DNA of 64,000 bases from Fibrobacter sp. (GCA_024398965.1 JAKSIF010000005.1:102477-166476); one strand, 5' to 3'; positions 42,032 through 51,122 are shown, counted from the stretch's first letter. The notes: generated from the letters alone by a model not told the origin. Program-made: numbers and translations.

Positions 42032-42736
42032 CTATCTAGAGAACTTACGTAATGCCCCTTCCACCGCAATAACGTCGGAGGGAACATCCACAGAGATGGA
42101 CGGATATTCACTCTGGACGATACGGATCGGGCGACGGCCCAAGATGCGCATCTGCTCCAGGGAACGTTCCAGTTCCACCTGATTCTGCGGTAAAGATGAG
42201 AACTCGTCACGGGCAGCCCTAGAATAGGCGTAGATGCCCTGATGCTGATACCAGAGGTGGGCTTCTGAAGGAGGCACTTCCCTGGTAAAATCAACGGCGA
42301 GACCGTCTTTTACTAAAACTTTAACAACGGTCTTGACCATGGCTTCCTCGGGCTTCAGCGGGCAGGCCACCGTCACCCAGCAGTCGGGATGCTGTTCAAG
42401 GTCTGCAGCAACCCGGGCAAGAACATCGGGTTCCACCAGGGGTTCGTCACCCTGAAGGTTTACCACAAGGTCAAGATCCAAGGCCCTGGCGGCATCGGAC
42501 ACACGGTCCGAACCGGTATGGGCAGGGCCGGTCAAGATAAACTCAAAACCGGCCCTAGAAACTACTTCGGCAATTTGTTCAGAGTCCGTGGCACAGACAA
42601 TGCGTTCAAAGCACTCGGCCAGCAGGGCTCTTTCGAGAGTCCGCACAATCATCTCCTTGCCGGCAATCTTAATCAGGGGCTTTCCCGGAAAGCGGGATGA
42701 ACCCATGCGGGCCGGAACGACACAATGGACGGACAT
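42032..42736 (-). CDS. kdsB: 3-deoxy-manno-octulosonate cytidylyltransferase
   Basis: Activates KDO to CMP-KDO for lipopolysaccharide inner-core synthesis, a Gram-negative marker. The 234-aa protein has VPARMGSSRFPGKPL, ERIVCATDSEQIAEV, GSDRVSDAARALDLD with LVVNLQGDEPLVEP, and SEYPSISVDVPSDVIAVE, all standard KdsB segments. The ATG at 42736 is chosen over a TTG at 42754, since the protein then begins at the family N-terminus (MSVHCVVPARMGSS). It lies 30 bp from gatC. Confidence 0.97.
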   Translation of the reverse strand: MSVHCVVPARMGSSRFPGKPLIKIAGKEMIVRTLERALLAECFERIVCATDSEQIAEVVSRAGFEFILTGPAHTGSDRVSDAARALDLDLVVNLQGDEPLVEPDVLARVAADLEQHPDCWVTVACPLKPEEAMVKTVVKVLVKDGLAVDFTREVPPSEAHLWYQHQGIYAYSRAARDEFSSLPQNQVELERSLEQMRILGRRPIRIVQSEYPSISVDVPSDVIAVEGALRKFSR

Positions 42737-42766
42737 TAGATGTTTTACCCCCAAAAATGAGACGGA

Positions 42767-43054
42767 CTAGCCGCCAATCACCTTGGGAATGGCAAAGTGG
42801 TCGTTTTCCACTGCCGGGGCGTTGGCAAAAGCCTGATCCAGGGAGAAGCCCTGTACGGGAACATCTTCACGGAGGATGGTAGCGCCGTTTTCGACAGCGG
42901 TCATGGGTTCAACATGGGAAAGGTCCAGAGCCTTGAGAGCTTCCAGATGGTTGAGCATGTTGTCCAGATGACCCTTGAGAGCGGGAATTTCCTCTTCGGA
43001 AACGCTCAGGCGGGAAAGCTTTGCCAATTTCAATACTTCTTCACGTTCAAGCAT
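42767..43054 (-). CDS. gatC: Asp/Glu-tRNA amidotransferase subunit C
   Basis: The small subunit of the GatCAB complex, which converts misacylated Glu-tRNA(Gln) and/or Asp-tRNA(Asn) to the amide forms. The 95-aa length and the motifs VLKLAKLSRLSVSEEE, HLDNMLNHLEAL, and VEPMTAVENGATILREDVP are typical. AGAGG lies 5-6 nt before the ATG. gatA and gatB are not in this window, so the subunits are encoded apart. Confidence 0.94.
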   Translation of the reverse strand: MLEREEVLKLAKLSRLSVSEEEIPALKGHLDNMLNHLEALKALDLSHVEPMTAVENGATILREDVPVQGFSLDQAFANAPAVENDHFAIPKVIGG

Positions 43055-43129
43055 ATTGCCTCTTTTTCTAATACGAAGCTTAATTTAGCAAAAATAAATC
43101 GAGCCGATGTCAACCATAGGTTGCAAAAC

Positions 43130-43197
43130 AATGAAGAATGAAGGATGAAGGATGATTTGCTTTTCATTTTTCATCTTTCATTTTTCATCTTTCACTT
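43130..43197. repeat. Low-complexity ATGAAGGATGA / CATTTTTCATC tract
   Basis: GAATGAAGGATGAAGGATGA runs into TTTTCATTTTTCATCTTTCA units, giving a stretch with partial dyad symmetry immediately after the UvrD/PcrA stop. It resembles the purine-rich tract before hrpB at 30803. Confidence 0.7.
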
Positions 43198-45741
43198 TTA
43201 TCCTATGATTTGCAGGGCGGCGTACTTCAGGATAATGGTCCTGGTGGTAGACTCGTTTGCAAAGCGCACATCCACACGGGCGTTGTCTCCGGTACCGTAG
43301 CACTTCTGGATGACGCCGATGCCGTACTTGGCGTGGCGCACCCTTACTCCCGGATGGTAGGGATTCTCGCTGTACTCGTCGTAGACCACGTGAGGGCCGG
43401 AGGGAGCGGCAGGCGCCGGGGCAGCCATCTTTACCGGATTGCGGTAAACGATGCGCTTGTCGTTCTTACGGACGGAATCGGGAACCGCGGAAGGACGGCT
43501 GTAGCCACCACTGTAGCTGTTGCCGCCATAGGAACTTCCGTATCCACGGGATGAACCGCTGAAACTGCCGGAGGAAGGCCTGCGGGGGATCGGCGGCGGA
43601 AGATTGGGACGCATGGGCCTGCTGTAACCGCTGCCGCCGGAGAAATCCTGGTTAAAGTCGTTTCCGCCAAAGCCTCCAAAGCTGTTGCCGAAACCACCAC
43701 CGAAATCGTTACAGGGAACGAAGTCAACTACGGTCGGGTCCAGTTCTTTCAGGAATCTGGAAGGAGCGAAGGGGCGGATGTTTCCCTGGAAGAAGCGACG
43801 TTCTGCATGATAGAGGTACAGAGTCTTTTCGGCGCGGGTGCAGCCCACGTAGAACAGGCGGCGTTCCTCTTCCATCTGCTCGTTCTGCTCCTGCATAGAC
43901 ATGGTCATACTGCCTCGAACCAGCGGGAAGATTTCCTCGTCGCAGCCGGCGATATGGACCGTATTGAATTCCAGGCCCTTGGCCATATGGATGGTCATGA
44001 GGGTGACCATGCCCTTGGAGGTATCCACCTTCTTGTCACCATCGGTCAAAAGGGAGATATCCTGAAGGAAGGCGTCCAAGGTTGCACCGGGATGGTCTTC
44101 GTCAAATTCGCGAATGGCGTTCACCATTTCGTCCAAGTTGCCGATGCGTTCGTCTGCAGTAATTTCATCTTCCTTACGCAGGAAATCCTTATAGCCAATG
44201 TCCTTGATGACCCGTTCTGCAAGAATGGGAAGCGGAGTCTCCCCTGCCGCAATAAGGGAGCGCCAACCCAGGACAAGGTCGGTAAAGCCCTTCAGCTTTG
44301 GGGCGGCGCGACCGGGGCTGTTTGCCTCCTGCAACAGATTGTCCCAGAAGGATCCTTCGCCGTTGCGTTCTCGTTCTAGAATATTCTCTACGGTAGTCTT
44401 TCCGATGGCACGGGGCGGCGTATTGATAACGCGAAGGTAGGCGGCATCGTCGCGGTCATTGGCCAGCAAGCGGAGATAGGCGATAACATCCTTGATTTCC
44501 TTGCGGTCCCAGAACCTTGTTCCACCGAAAATGACCGAGGGAATACGGCGGTCGTTCAATGCCTTTTCAAGGGCGCGGGACTGGGCGTTGGTTCTGTAGA
44601 ACACAGCCGTCTTGGAATAGAAATCAGGACCGGCCTTGGCGATCGTATCGGCAATGGTGCTTGCCTCGGAGCGGTCGTCCATAAAGTGACGAACATGAAT
44701 CAGTTCGCCGGCCTCCTGCTTGGAGAAAACCACCTTCTGCATCTCGGCAGGTCGCACGTTATGGGCGATTACGGAACCGGCGCCCTTCACGATGTTTGCA
44801 GTGGAGCGGTAGTTCCGTTCCAGCTTCACGATAGTCACAGGAGTAAAGTCCTGATGGAAATTACGGATAATCTTGATGTTCGCACCGCGCCAGCCGTAGA
44901 TACTCTGGTCGTCGTCACCGACCACGGTAACGTTCTTCTGGGCGTTGATCATCAACTTCAACAGTTCATACTGGACGTCGTTGGTATCCTGGTATTCGTC
45001 CACCACAACGTACTGAAAGCGGGTTGCCAGCTGGGTTGCCAGGTTGGGCAATTTCTGCAGCATGTAGACTGTATTGAACAGCAGGTCGTCGAAGTCCATG
45101 GCATTGGACTCCATCAGCTTTTTCTGGTAGGCCGCATAATATCTGGCGCGGCGCTCCTCATCGCTGTAGTCTGCACGCTGTAATGCAACATCGGGAGTCT
45201 GCAGCTGGGGCATCTTGTTGACGCCATACAGAACCGTATTCTTGTATCTAGAAATTGCACCATGGATCTTCTTCACCTCGGCGGCGTCAAAGTCATCCCC
45301 CATGTCGTCCTTCAGGATTTCCTTGAGGATTCGCTTCTGGTCGTCATCGTCGTAGATGGAAAAATTACCGTCGTACCACTTGCCGTTTGGCCCAGCCATG
45401 GCGGCTACGACAGATTCCTTGGACAGGCAAAGCTTAAGCAGACGGAGACATACGGAATGGAAGGTTCCCATCCAGCTGAAGGACAGACGTGCGTCCAGCA
45501 ACTTCTGGATACGGTCCTTCATCTCGCGAGCGGCCTTATTGGTAAAAGTCACCGCAAGAATGCGGTCGGAATCCACCCCATGGCTAGAAACAAGATGGGC
45601 AATCTTATAGGTAATGCAACGGGTCTTTCCCGAACCTGCACCGGCAAGAATCAGCATGGGGCCGTCAATCTTCTTAGCAGCAGCAGCCTGCTCCGGATTC
45701 AATTCCCTATCAAGAACGCTTCCATCAACAATATTCGCCAT
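43198..45741 (-). CDS. UvrD/PcrA-type superfamily 1 DNA helicase
   Basis: An 847-aa 3'-5' DNA helicase for repair and conflict resolution. Motif I LAGAGSGKTR (near residue 37), Q motif LNPEQAAAA, motif II VVDEYQDTN, motif III DDDQSIYGWRGA, motif IV VKLERNYRST, motif V TIHMAKGLEF, motif VI EEERRLFYVGCTRAE. Between residues about 700 and 790 there is a Gly/Ser/Tyr-rich linker (FGGNDFNQDFSGGSGYSR), longer and lower in complexity than in most relatives, followed by the C-terminal Tudor-like domain (VRHAKYGIGVIQKCYG). GGAGAG precedes the ATG. PcrA and UvrD cannot be separated by sequence alone. Confidence 0.93.
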   Translation of the reverse strand: MANIVDGSVLDRELNPEQAAAAKKIDGPMLILAGAGSGKTRCITYKIAHLVSSHGVDSDRILAVTFTNKAAREMKDRIQKLLDARLSFSWMGTFHSVCLRLLKLCLSKESVVAAMAGPNGKWYDGNFSIYDDDDQKRILKEILKDDMGDDFDAAEVKKIHGAISRYKNTVLYGVNKMPQLQTPDVALQRADYSDEERRARYYAAYQKKLMESNAMDFDDLLFNTVYMLQKLPNLATQLATRFQYVVVDEYQDTNDVQYELLKLMINAQKNVTVVGDDDQSIYGWRGANIKIIRNFHQDFTPVTIVKLERNYRSTANIVKGAGSVIAHNVRPAEMQKVVFSKQEAGELIHVRHFMDDRSEASTIADTIAKAGPDFYSKTAVFYRTNAQSRALEKALNDRRIPSVIFGGTRFWDRKEIKDVIAYLRLLANDRDDAAYLRVINTPPRAIGKTTVENILERERNGEGSFWDNLLQEANSPGRAAPKLKGFTDLVLGWRSLIAAGETPLPILAERVIKDIGYKDFLRKEDEITADERIGNLDEMVNAIREFDEDHPGATLDAFLQDISLLTDGDKKVDTSKGMVTLMTIHMAKGLEFNTVHIAGCDEEIFPLVRGSMTMSMQEQNEQMEEERRLFYVGCTRAEKTLYLYHAERRFFQGNIRPFAPSRFLKELDPTVVDFVPCNDFGGGFGNSFGGFGGNDFNQDFSGGSGYSRPMRPNLPPPIPRRPSSGSFSGSSRGYGSSYGGNSYSGGYSRPSAVPDSVRKNDKRIVYRNPVKMAAPAPAAPSGPHVVYDEYSENPYHPGVRVRHAKYGIGVIQKCYGTGDNARVDVRFANESTTRTIILKYAALQIIG

Positions 45742-45797
45742 GAACTCTCCAATAGTCTATACAAATGTGCAATATAGTATTTTGGGGAATCAAGGAC

Positions 45798-46337
45798 CTA
45801 GTCCTTTACGCAACGAACCAGATACTTTTCACCAGAATCCTGCCCGCAGTAATCAGAGGCGTAGTCTTCATCAGAAAAACAAACCCAGTTGTTGTTTCCG
45901 CCAAGGGCCCAGTAGGTCGCCTGGTACCCCTTTCGACCAAAGGCATCCCCGTTGGGAAGTACCGCAAAGCCGAACTTGTCCAAACCCTTGAAGGACTTTT
46001 CCTTTAAAAGCAACCCGGCGTTTTTCCAGACATAATAGTCGCATTCATCCGAAGAACCTTCATAACCAAAGCTCTGGCATTGCTGAGTTGCACCAATGGC
46101 ATTAAACAAATTAGACCAGTCCTCGATCCTTGCCACATGCCACCCCACAGGGCAGGCGTTCGTCAAGTCAATCTCGGAGAACAGGGCCGCGTTACCGGCA
46201 TCCTCGGTTGTCCATACCAGGTTCCCAATCTTTGCAGCCTTGATATTGCCATCTTCCAAGTACACATCCCTTGGAGCAGAAAAACATAGCGTGCCCACGG
46301 AAACGACACCGACCAGAACAACATTGAACAAATTCAT
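45798..46337 (-). CDS. Small secreted FISUMP-domain protein
   Basis: A 179-aa protein with a signal peptide (MNLFNVVLVGVVSVGTLCFS) and essentially one FISUMP domain: IKAAKIGNLVWTTEDAG, NACPVGWHVARIEDW, FGFAVLPNGDAFGRKGYQAT, and the closing YLVRCVKD. It is the only FISUMP protein here without a lipobox or Ser-rich stalk, so it should be periplasmic or released. The role of FISUMP domains is unknown. It sits between the UvrD/PcrA gene and the PilB terminator, away from the main cluster at 52.7 kb. Confidence 0.88.
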   Translation of the reverse strand: MNLFNVVLVGVVSVGTLCFSAPRDVYLEDGNIKAAKIGNLVWTTEDAGNAALFSEIDLTNACPVGWHVARIEDWSNLFNAIGATQQCQSFGYEGSSDECDYYVWKNAGLLLKEKSFKGLDKFGFAVLPNGDAFGRKGYQATYWALGGNNNWVCFSDEDYASDYCGQDSGEKYLVRCVKD

Positions 46338-46353
46338 AAAAACTTTTTCTCAT

Positions 46354-46386
46354 AAAAAAAGCTCCCAGCTTTCGCCAGGAGCCTTC
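46354..46386 (-). terminator. Rho-independent terminator after the PilB/GspE gene
   Basis: On the minus strand GGCTCCT and GGGAGC arms flank a GGCGAAAGCT loop region and run into T7. Confidence 0.75.
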
Positions 46387-46401
46387 AAATCCTAGGAGGG
46401 A

Positions 46402-48333
46402 TTAGTCATCCGCAGCGGATGCGCCCACGGCCTGTTCCAGCGTGGTAATGCCCTGCAGAGCCTTGGAAATACCGTCCATACGCAAGGTGATCATATCACA
46501 TTCCTGCATAGCGGCGCGCTTGATCACGTCGCCGGAAGAACGCTTGATAATCAGGTTACGAACAGATTCGTTAGGCACCAGGAACTCGTAGATACCGGCA
46601 CGACCCTTGTAACCGGAACCGTCGCACTTTTCACAGCCACGGCCATGATAGAACTGCATATCCGGAGACAGGTGAAGTTCGTCGCGCATTTCCTGGGAAA
46701 TTTCGTAGGGTTCCTTACAGTTCTTACAGATACGACGGACAAGTCGCTGAGCAAGAACGCCCTTGATTGCAGTAGACACAAGGAAGGGTTCCAGGCCCAT
46801 TTCCAAAAGACGTGGGAATGCACCGGCAGCATCGTTGGTATGCAAGGTACTGAAGACCAAGTGACCCGTCAAAGCAGCTTCGATAGCCATTGAAGAGGTT
46901 TCCTGGTCACGCATTTCACCGATCATGATCACGTCAGGGTCCTGACGGAGCAAGGCACGAATGCCCGCGGCAAACGTAAACCCGGCCGCATTGTTGATCT
47001 GTCCCTGGTTGACGCCGTCGATATTCAATTCCACAGGGTCTTCCATGGTAGAAATGTTAATAGTACTATCAAGAATTTCACCAATAGATGCGTAAAGCGT
47101 AGTAGACTTACCGGAACCAGTCGGACCGGTAACAAGCACGATGCCGTTAGGAGCGTTAATGGCGTCGATGAACTGCTTGAGAACTCGGGGGTCAAAGCCC
47201 ATGTCCTTCAAGGGGAACTGACCGGAGTTCGGGTTCAAGATACGCATAACGATCTTTTCGCAAACGCCGCGCTTACGGAGAGAGATGGGGAACGAAGACA
47301 CACGAAGGTCAACTTCGGAACCCTTGTAGCGCACCGTAAAACGACCATCCAAGGGCTTACGCTTTTCTGCGATGTCCATCTTGGAAAGCAGCTTGATACG
47401 GGAAAGAATCTGGGGCATGAGACGAGCAGGAATGGGAGACATGACCTGCAGGTCACCATCAATACGGTAGCGGAGCTTCAGGTAGGTTTCCTGAGGTTCC
47501 AGGTGAATATCGGAAGCCTTACGGGCGATAGCTTCGTGAATCAGGGTCGTCACGATCTTCACCACCTGGCGGCCTTCTTCGTCAGACAGTTCCGGTTCGT
47601 CGTTGTTTGCGCCACGTTCGACGGTTTCCAGTTCCTCGCCTTCCTTGGACTCGCCGATAAGGTCGGCCAAGGATTCTTCGGTAGCGCCATGACCGGCAAA
47701 AACTCGTTCGATAGCCTTCTGGACGTCGGCTTCGGAAGCCATGACAACGTCCACATCCATCTTCACCTTGAACTTGACCACACCGATGGTTCGCATGTTG
47801 GTGGGGTCCGTCATGGCGATGGTCATTACGGAACGCTGGCCAAAGCGGGCGTCGTCGTTATTCTGAACAAAGAGCGGAACAACCTTGTACTGCTTACACA
47901 TGTCTTCGGGAAGGTAGGTGTAGGCATCCGGGTCGATGGCAAAGGAATCCAGCTTGACGTAGGGAACCTCGAACTGCCTAGACAGAATCTCGATCAGGCG
48001 TTCCTCGGGCATGAAGCCCAAATCCACCAAGGTACGTCCAAGGCGCTTGCCGGAAGACTTTTGAGTTTCCAGAGCCTGATTCAGCTGTTCTTCATTGATG
48101 AAACCTTGCGCAAGGAGCATCTCACCGATACGCATCTTGGTGGTAGACTGCATCTGCACACCCAGAATGCTTGTAAGGGTATCTTCGCTCACCATGCCCA
48201 GACGAACCAGGATCTTGCTGAGCATAAGACCGGTACGCTTATGTTCCGCCTCGGCATGAGCCAGCTGGTCTTCGTCCAGGACACCCTGGCGCAAGAGAAG
48301 CTGACCTAAATTCATCTTCGTATTACTAATCAT
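46402..48333 (-). CDS. PilB/GspE-type assembly ATPase
   Basis: A 643-aa hexameric ATPase that powers type IV pilus extension or type II secretion. Two N-terminal MshEN-type domains (LGQLLLRQGVLDEDQLAHAE, and IGEMLLAQGFINEEQLNQAL with LGRTLVDLGFMPEERLIEIL) precede the core: SDIHLEPQETYLKLRYRIDG, Walker A VTGPTGSGKSTTLYA, Asp box ISTMEDPVE, Walker B DPDVIMIGEMRD, His box STLHTNDA, and the zinc tetracysteine ICKNC...CEKCDGSGYKGR. The two MshEN domains suggest c-di-GMP binding, but this is inference. The start at 48333 overlaps the thiL stop by 4 bases (ATGA); longer starts at 48345 lack that logic. Confidence 0.9.
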   Translation of the reverse strand: MISNTKMNLGQLLLRQGVLDEDQLAHAEAEHKRTGLMLSKILVRLGMVSEDTLTSILGVQMQSTTKMRIGEMLLAQGFINEEQLNQALETQKSSGKRLGRTLVDLGFMPEERLIEILSRQFEVPYVKLDSFAIDPDAYTYLPEDMCKQYKVVPLFVQNNDDARFGQRSVMTIAMTDPTNMRTIGVVKFKVKMDVDVVMASEADVQKAIERVFAGHGATEESLADLIGESKEGEELETVERGANNDEPELSDEEGRQVVKIVTTLIHEAIARKASDIHLEPQETYLKLRYRIDGDLQVMSPIPARLMPQILSRIKLLSKMDIAEKRKPLDGRFTVRYKGSEVDLRVSSFPISLRKRGVCEKIVMRILNPNSGQFPLKDMGFDPRVLKQFIDAINAPNGIVLVTGPTGSGKSTTLYASIGEILDSTINISTMEDPVELNIDGVNQGQINNAAGFTFAAGIRALLRQDPDVIMIGEMRDQETSSMAIEAALTGHLVFSTLHTNDAAGAFPRLLEMGLEPFLVSTAIKGVLAQRLVRRICKNCKEPYEISQEMRDELHLSPDMQFYHGRGCEKCDGSGYKGRAGIYEFLVPNESVRNLIIKRSSGDVIKRAAMQECDMITLRMDGISKALQGITTLEQAVGASAADD

Positions 48334-49322
48334 AAATGTGACCATGCCCGCGGTTGCACGGGCCTATCTTCTCCATCCAGGCAAAGCATTTCGACCTTGG
48401 GCGACGCGCCTTTATTCAGGGCCAATCCAATCCGATACACCTTACCCAAATTTTTGTTTTCGCCACTAAATATACTATCTGAATCGGCGGCGGAGAAAAG
48501 CAACTGGTATTCCTCACCCCCATTTAAGGCAAATTCCAGAGGATTTAGGCCATAATGGTCGCACATTCGTTTTACTTCCGGGTCTATGGGAAGCAATTCT
48601 TCAAAAATCCGCAGGTTTACGCCAGAGGATCCGGCAAGATGGTTCAGCTCCGAAGACAGTCCATCGCTGATGTCCATGCAGGCCCCTCTTACGCCAAGTT
48701 CCACCAGGGTTGCGCCAGACATTTCCTTGATCCGGGGATTCAAATGGTACTCCACCAACTCCGGGAACAGGCTCCTGTCTTCTGGATGATTCATCAGGAG
48801 CCAAAGTCCTGCGCCAGACTTTCCCAAAGTCCCGTTTACATACAAATTATCCCCCGTACGAGCACCGGACCTGAGCAAGGGTTCATTCCCGGCAAGTTCC
48901 CCTAGCAACGTGGTAGAAAACATGCCCACGTCTCCGGAAACAGTATCACCGCCAAGCAAGGTGATTCCCCGCTTGGCAAAGCCCTGGGCAAAGGCGTCAC
49001 GAACACGATTCCTGATTTCCTCGGGCCAGTTCCGATTTAGGCACAGCCCAAGAAAGGCAATGCGGGGACGACCTCCCATAGAGGAAATATCCGAGACATT
49101 GGACACGATGTGCTTCTCTACAGCCTGCTCCGGCGTAGACCAGTCCAACCTGAAATGGGAATTCTCTACAGACAGGTCCTTGGTGGCCAGCCAGCCGTCA
49201 AAAATAGCGCAGTCATCCCCAACCCCAAGCCAGGATCTAACCTTTGGGGAATTTTCCCTCAAGGGAGCTGCGTTTTTGAGCAATTTATCAATAAACTGAA
49301 ATTCAGGGACATCGGGAAACAT
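48330..49322 (-). CDS. thiL: Thiamine-monophosphate kinase
   Basis: Phosphorylates thiamine phosphate to thiamine diphosphate, the last step of the pathway that starts with thiC. The 330-aa AIR-synthase-fold protein has WLGVGDDCAIFDG, SVENSHFRLDW, SNVSDISSMGGRP, LLGGDTVSGD, CMDISDGLSSELNHL and LNGGEEYQLLF in the expected order. The ATG at 49322 has no Shine-Dalgarno but a TATATT box 6 nt upstream. Its 3' end overlaps the PilB/GspE gene by 4 bases, an odd pairing of metabolic and pilus genes; TPP control has not been seen here, as no riboswitch precedes it. Confidence 0.94.
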   Translation of the reverse strand: MFPDVPEFQFIDKLLKNAAPLRENSPKVRSWLGVGDDCAIFDGWLATKDLSVENSHFRLDWSTPEQAVEKHIVSNVSDISSMGGRPRIAFLGLCLNRNWPEEIRNRVRDAFAQGFAKRGITLLGGDTVSGDVGMFSTTLLGELAGNEPLLRSGARTGDNLYVNGTLGKSGAGLWLLMNHPEDRSLFPELVEYHLNPRIKEMSGATLVELGVRGACMDISDGLSSELNHLAGSSGVNLRIFEELLPIDPEVKRMCDHYGLNPLEFALNGGEEYQLLFSAADSDSIFSGENKNLGKVYRIGLALNKGASPKVEMLCLDGEDRPVQPRAWSHL

Positions 49323-49328
49323 GGGCAA

Positions 49329-49334
49329 AATATA
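49329..49334 (-). promoter_or_regulatory. TAnnTT box 6 nt before the thiL ATG
   Basis: On the minus strand TATATT in TTATATTTTGCCC ends 6 nt before the ATG at 49322, with no Shine-Dalgarno between. Confidence 0.45.
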
Positions 49335-49498
49335 ACTACGAATTACGATGTACGAAGTGCGAGATCTATAATCGCGTCAAAGGCGCCTTATTAAATCTGA
49401 TAAATCATAATTCATACCTCATAATTAGGCCGCGCTGATCAAAAAGGGCAAAAACATCAACTCAGGAATCGTAAAAAAAAGAGAATTAATCTAAATTT

Positions 49499-49930
49499 AT
49501 GGACATGGGACACATATTCTTCATAGCCCCCTCTTCTCCAGGTAGCCTGGACAAGCTTAGCCAATGGACCTTCCGTTGGCTGTTGGAGCATGGAGACCTG
49601 GCAGACGACGCCACCATGTATACCTGCAATTCCGTAGAGGATGCAACCAACCTGCTGGAGACGGCCCTCATCGTAGGACAATCCCCGGCACTGATCATCC
49701 TGGACCATGCAGACCGCCCCACCGAGCAGAACCTCAAGTTCAGCAAGCAGCTCCACGACGGCATCCCCGAATCCTGGATTGTAGAAATTGTGCCCGACAC
49801 CATGCCGCTTCCCAAGAGCGACGATAGTTATTACTGGATCCGCCGCCCTGTCAGCGAAGACGAATGGGCAGCAACCCTGGAACAGGTCCTTCTGCGTAAC
49901 GGCTCCCCCCAGTGGGCTGGCAACGAATAG
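49499..49930 (+). CDS. Receiver-like small protein, unknown function
   Basis: A 143-aa soluble protein whose pattern recalls a degenerate response-regulator receiver: HIFFIAPSSPGSL at the start (lacking the acidic pair), ALIILDHADRPTEQ near residue 65 where a receiver carries its phospho-Asp, and YYWIRRPVSEDEW near the position of the conserved Lys, here Arg. Phosphorylation is therefore doubtful. I recognise no named family. It is 39 bp upstream of the TIM-barrel gene on the same strand and probably shares its transcript. The leader has only a weak ribosome site. Confidence 0.6.
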   Translation: MDMGHIFFIAPSSPGSLDKLSQWTFRWLLEHGDLADDATMYTCNSVEDATNLLETALIVGQSPALIILDHADRPTEQNLKFSKQLHDGIPESWIVEIVPDTMPLPKSDDSYYWIRRPVSEDEWAATLEQVLLRNGSPQWAGNE

Positions 49931-49969
49931 TCCGCATCCGACTTGCCGAAACAAATCTCAGGAAAGATT

Positions 49970-50977
49970 ATGGAAGTAAAGATTAAAGGCGTAAGCTACT
50001 TTGGCGTGCGCTCCCCTAGGCATGTTCTTGCGGACATGTCCGACATCAAGACCGCAGGATTCAACGCCGTACTCCACACCTGGAGCGAAGAGGACCAGCA
50101 GTACTACTTCGACACCATGAAGGAAATCGTAGACGGCTCCTCGGACCTGGGCCTGAAGGTCTACGTAAATCCTTGGGGTATAGGCCGCGTTTTTGGCGGT
50201 GAGGCCTACTCCGAGCTTACCGCCCGGGATCACGACATGTGCCAGGTGGCCCTGGACGGAAAGCCCAAGGTTGCAGCCTGCCCTAGCAACCCTAAGTTCA
50301 GGGAGTACATGCACAAGTGGATTGAGTCCGTCTGCAACACCAAGGTAGACACCATCTTCTGGGACGAGCCCCACTTCTACTTCGAGAAAGGCGGACTCAG
50401 CAACTGGAGCTGCCGTTGCACCACATGCTGCGCCAAGTTCCGCGAACGCTTTGGATACGACATGCCTGCAGCCACCTTCGACCAGATGGAGCCGGACCAG
50501 GCCCGCGACGTTCTGCAGTTCCGCGAAGACAGCCTCATCGACTTCTTGAAGGAGATGACGGAAGACGTTCACGCCCGAGGCAAGCGCAACTGCGTCTGCA
50601 TGCTTCCGCCCTGGTTCCCTGCAGGCCTCGACGACTGGAGCAAGGTTGCCCGACTGGAATCCGTAGACGAAGTGGCCAGCGACCCCTACTGGGAAAAGGG
50701 AGCCGCCGAGGAATGGGTCCGCGAAAAGTACGCCGAGACCGCCCGCAAGCTGACCGATGTCGCCAGGCAGTACGGCAAGGACGTGCAGATGTGGATCAAG
50801 GCCTACCAGATCGAGGGCGGCCGAGAGAACGACCTTGCCATCGCAGTCACCGAAAGCCGCAAGGCCGGCATCGACAACATCTTCGCCTGGAGCTACCGCG
50901 GCACCGAAACCCTAAGCTGGCTGAAGTCGGACAATCCCGACGCCGTAGCCAAGGCCTACCGCGACGCATTGAAATAA
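49970..50977 (+). CDS. Cytoplasmic TIM-barrel protein, glycoside hydrolase-like
   Basis: A 335-aa protein without signal peptide. IKGVSYFGVRSPRHVLADMS, VLHTWSEEDQQYYF, LKVYVNPWGIGRVFGG, DTIFWDEPHFYFEKGG and AGIDNIFAWSYRGTETLS mark successive strands of a (beta/alpha)8 barrel. The Asp-Glu pair in FWDEPHFY is placed like an acid catalyst. The segment WSCRCTTCCAKFRERFGYDM, with CxCxxCC, resembles the CxCxxCxxxF motif of GH42-type and related putative glycosidases. The ATG at 49970 is chosen because AGGAAAG lies just upstream; a start at 49943 lacks a site. Substrate and activity are unknown, and a cytoplasmic location suggests action on a small imported or stored sugar. Confidence 0.65.
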   Translation: MEVKIKGVSYFGVRSPRHVLADMSDIKTAGFNAVLHTWSEEDQQYYFDTMKEIVDGSSDLGLKVYVNPWGIGRVFGGEAYSELTARDHDMCQVALDGKPKVAACPSNPKFREYMHKWIESVCNTKVDTIFWDEPHFYFEKGGLSNWSCRCTTCCAKFRERFGYDMPAATFDQMEPDQARDVLQFREDSLIDFLKEMTEDVHARGKRNCVCMLPPWFPAGLDDWSKVARLESVDEVASDPYWEKGAAEEWVREKYAETARKLTDVARQYGKDVQMWIKAYQIEGGRENDLAIAVTESRKAGIDNIFAWSYRGTETLSWLKSDNPDAVAKAYRDALK

Positions 50978-51016
50978 GAACAACCTTCCTCCCTAAAACA
51001 AATTGAATTAAAGGCA

Positions 51017-51052
51017 AACAAAAAACCTCGGCTATTAACCGAGGCTTTTTTA
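51017..51052. terminator. Rho-independent terminator
   Basis: AAAAAACCTCGG pairs with CCGAGGCTTTTTT around a CTATTAA loop, with A- and T-runs on both sides; it can serve the TIM-barrel gene and the convergent efp gene. Confidence 0.85.
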
Positions 51053-51122
51053 ATTCAACCTGAAAGTACGCGCTCCTCACCCGACAAAGTGCCAAGTGAA
51101 CGGAGGCAACCTGCCCGATGAA

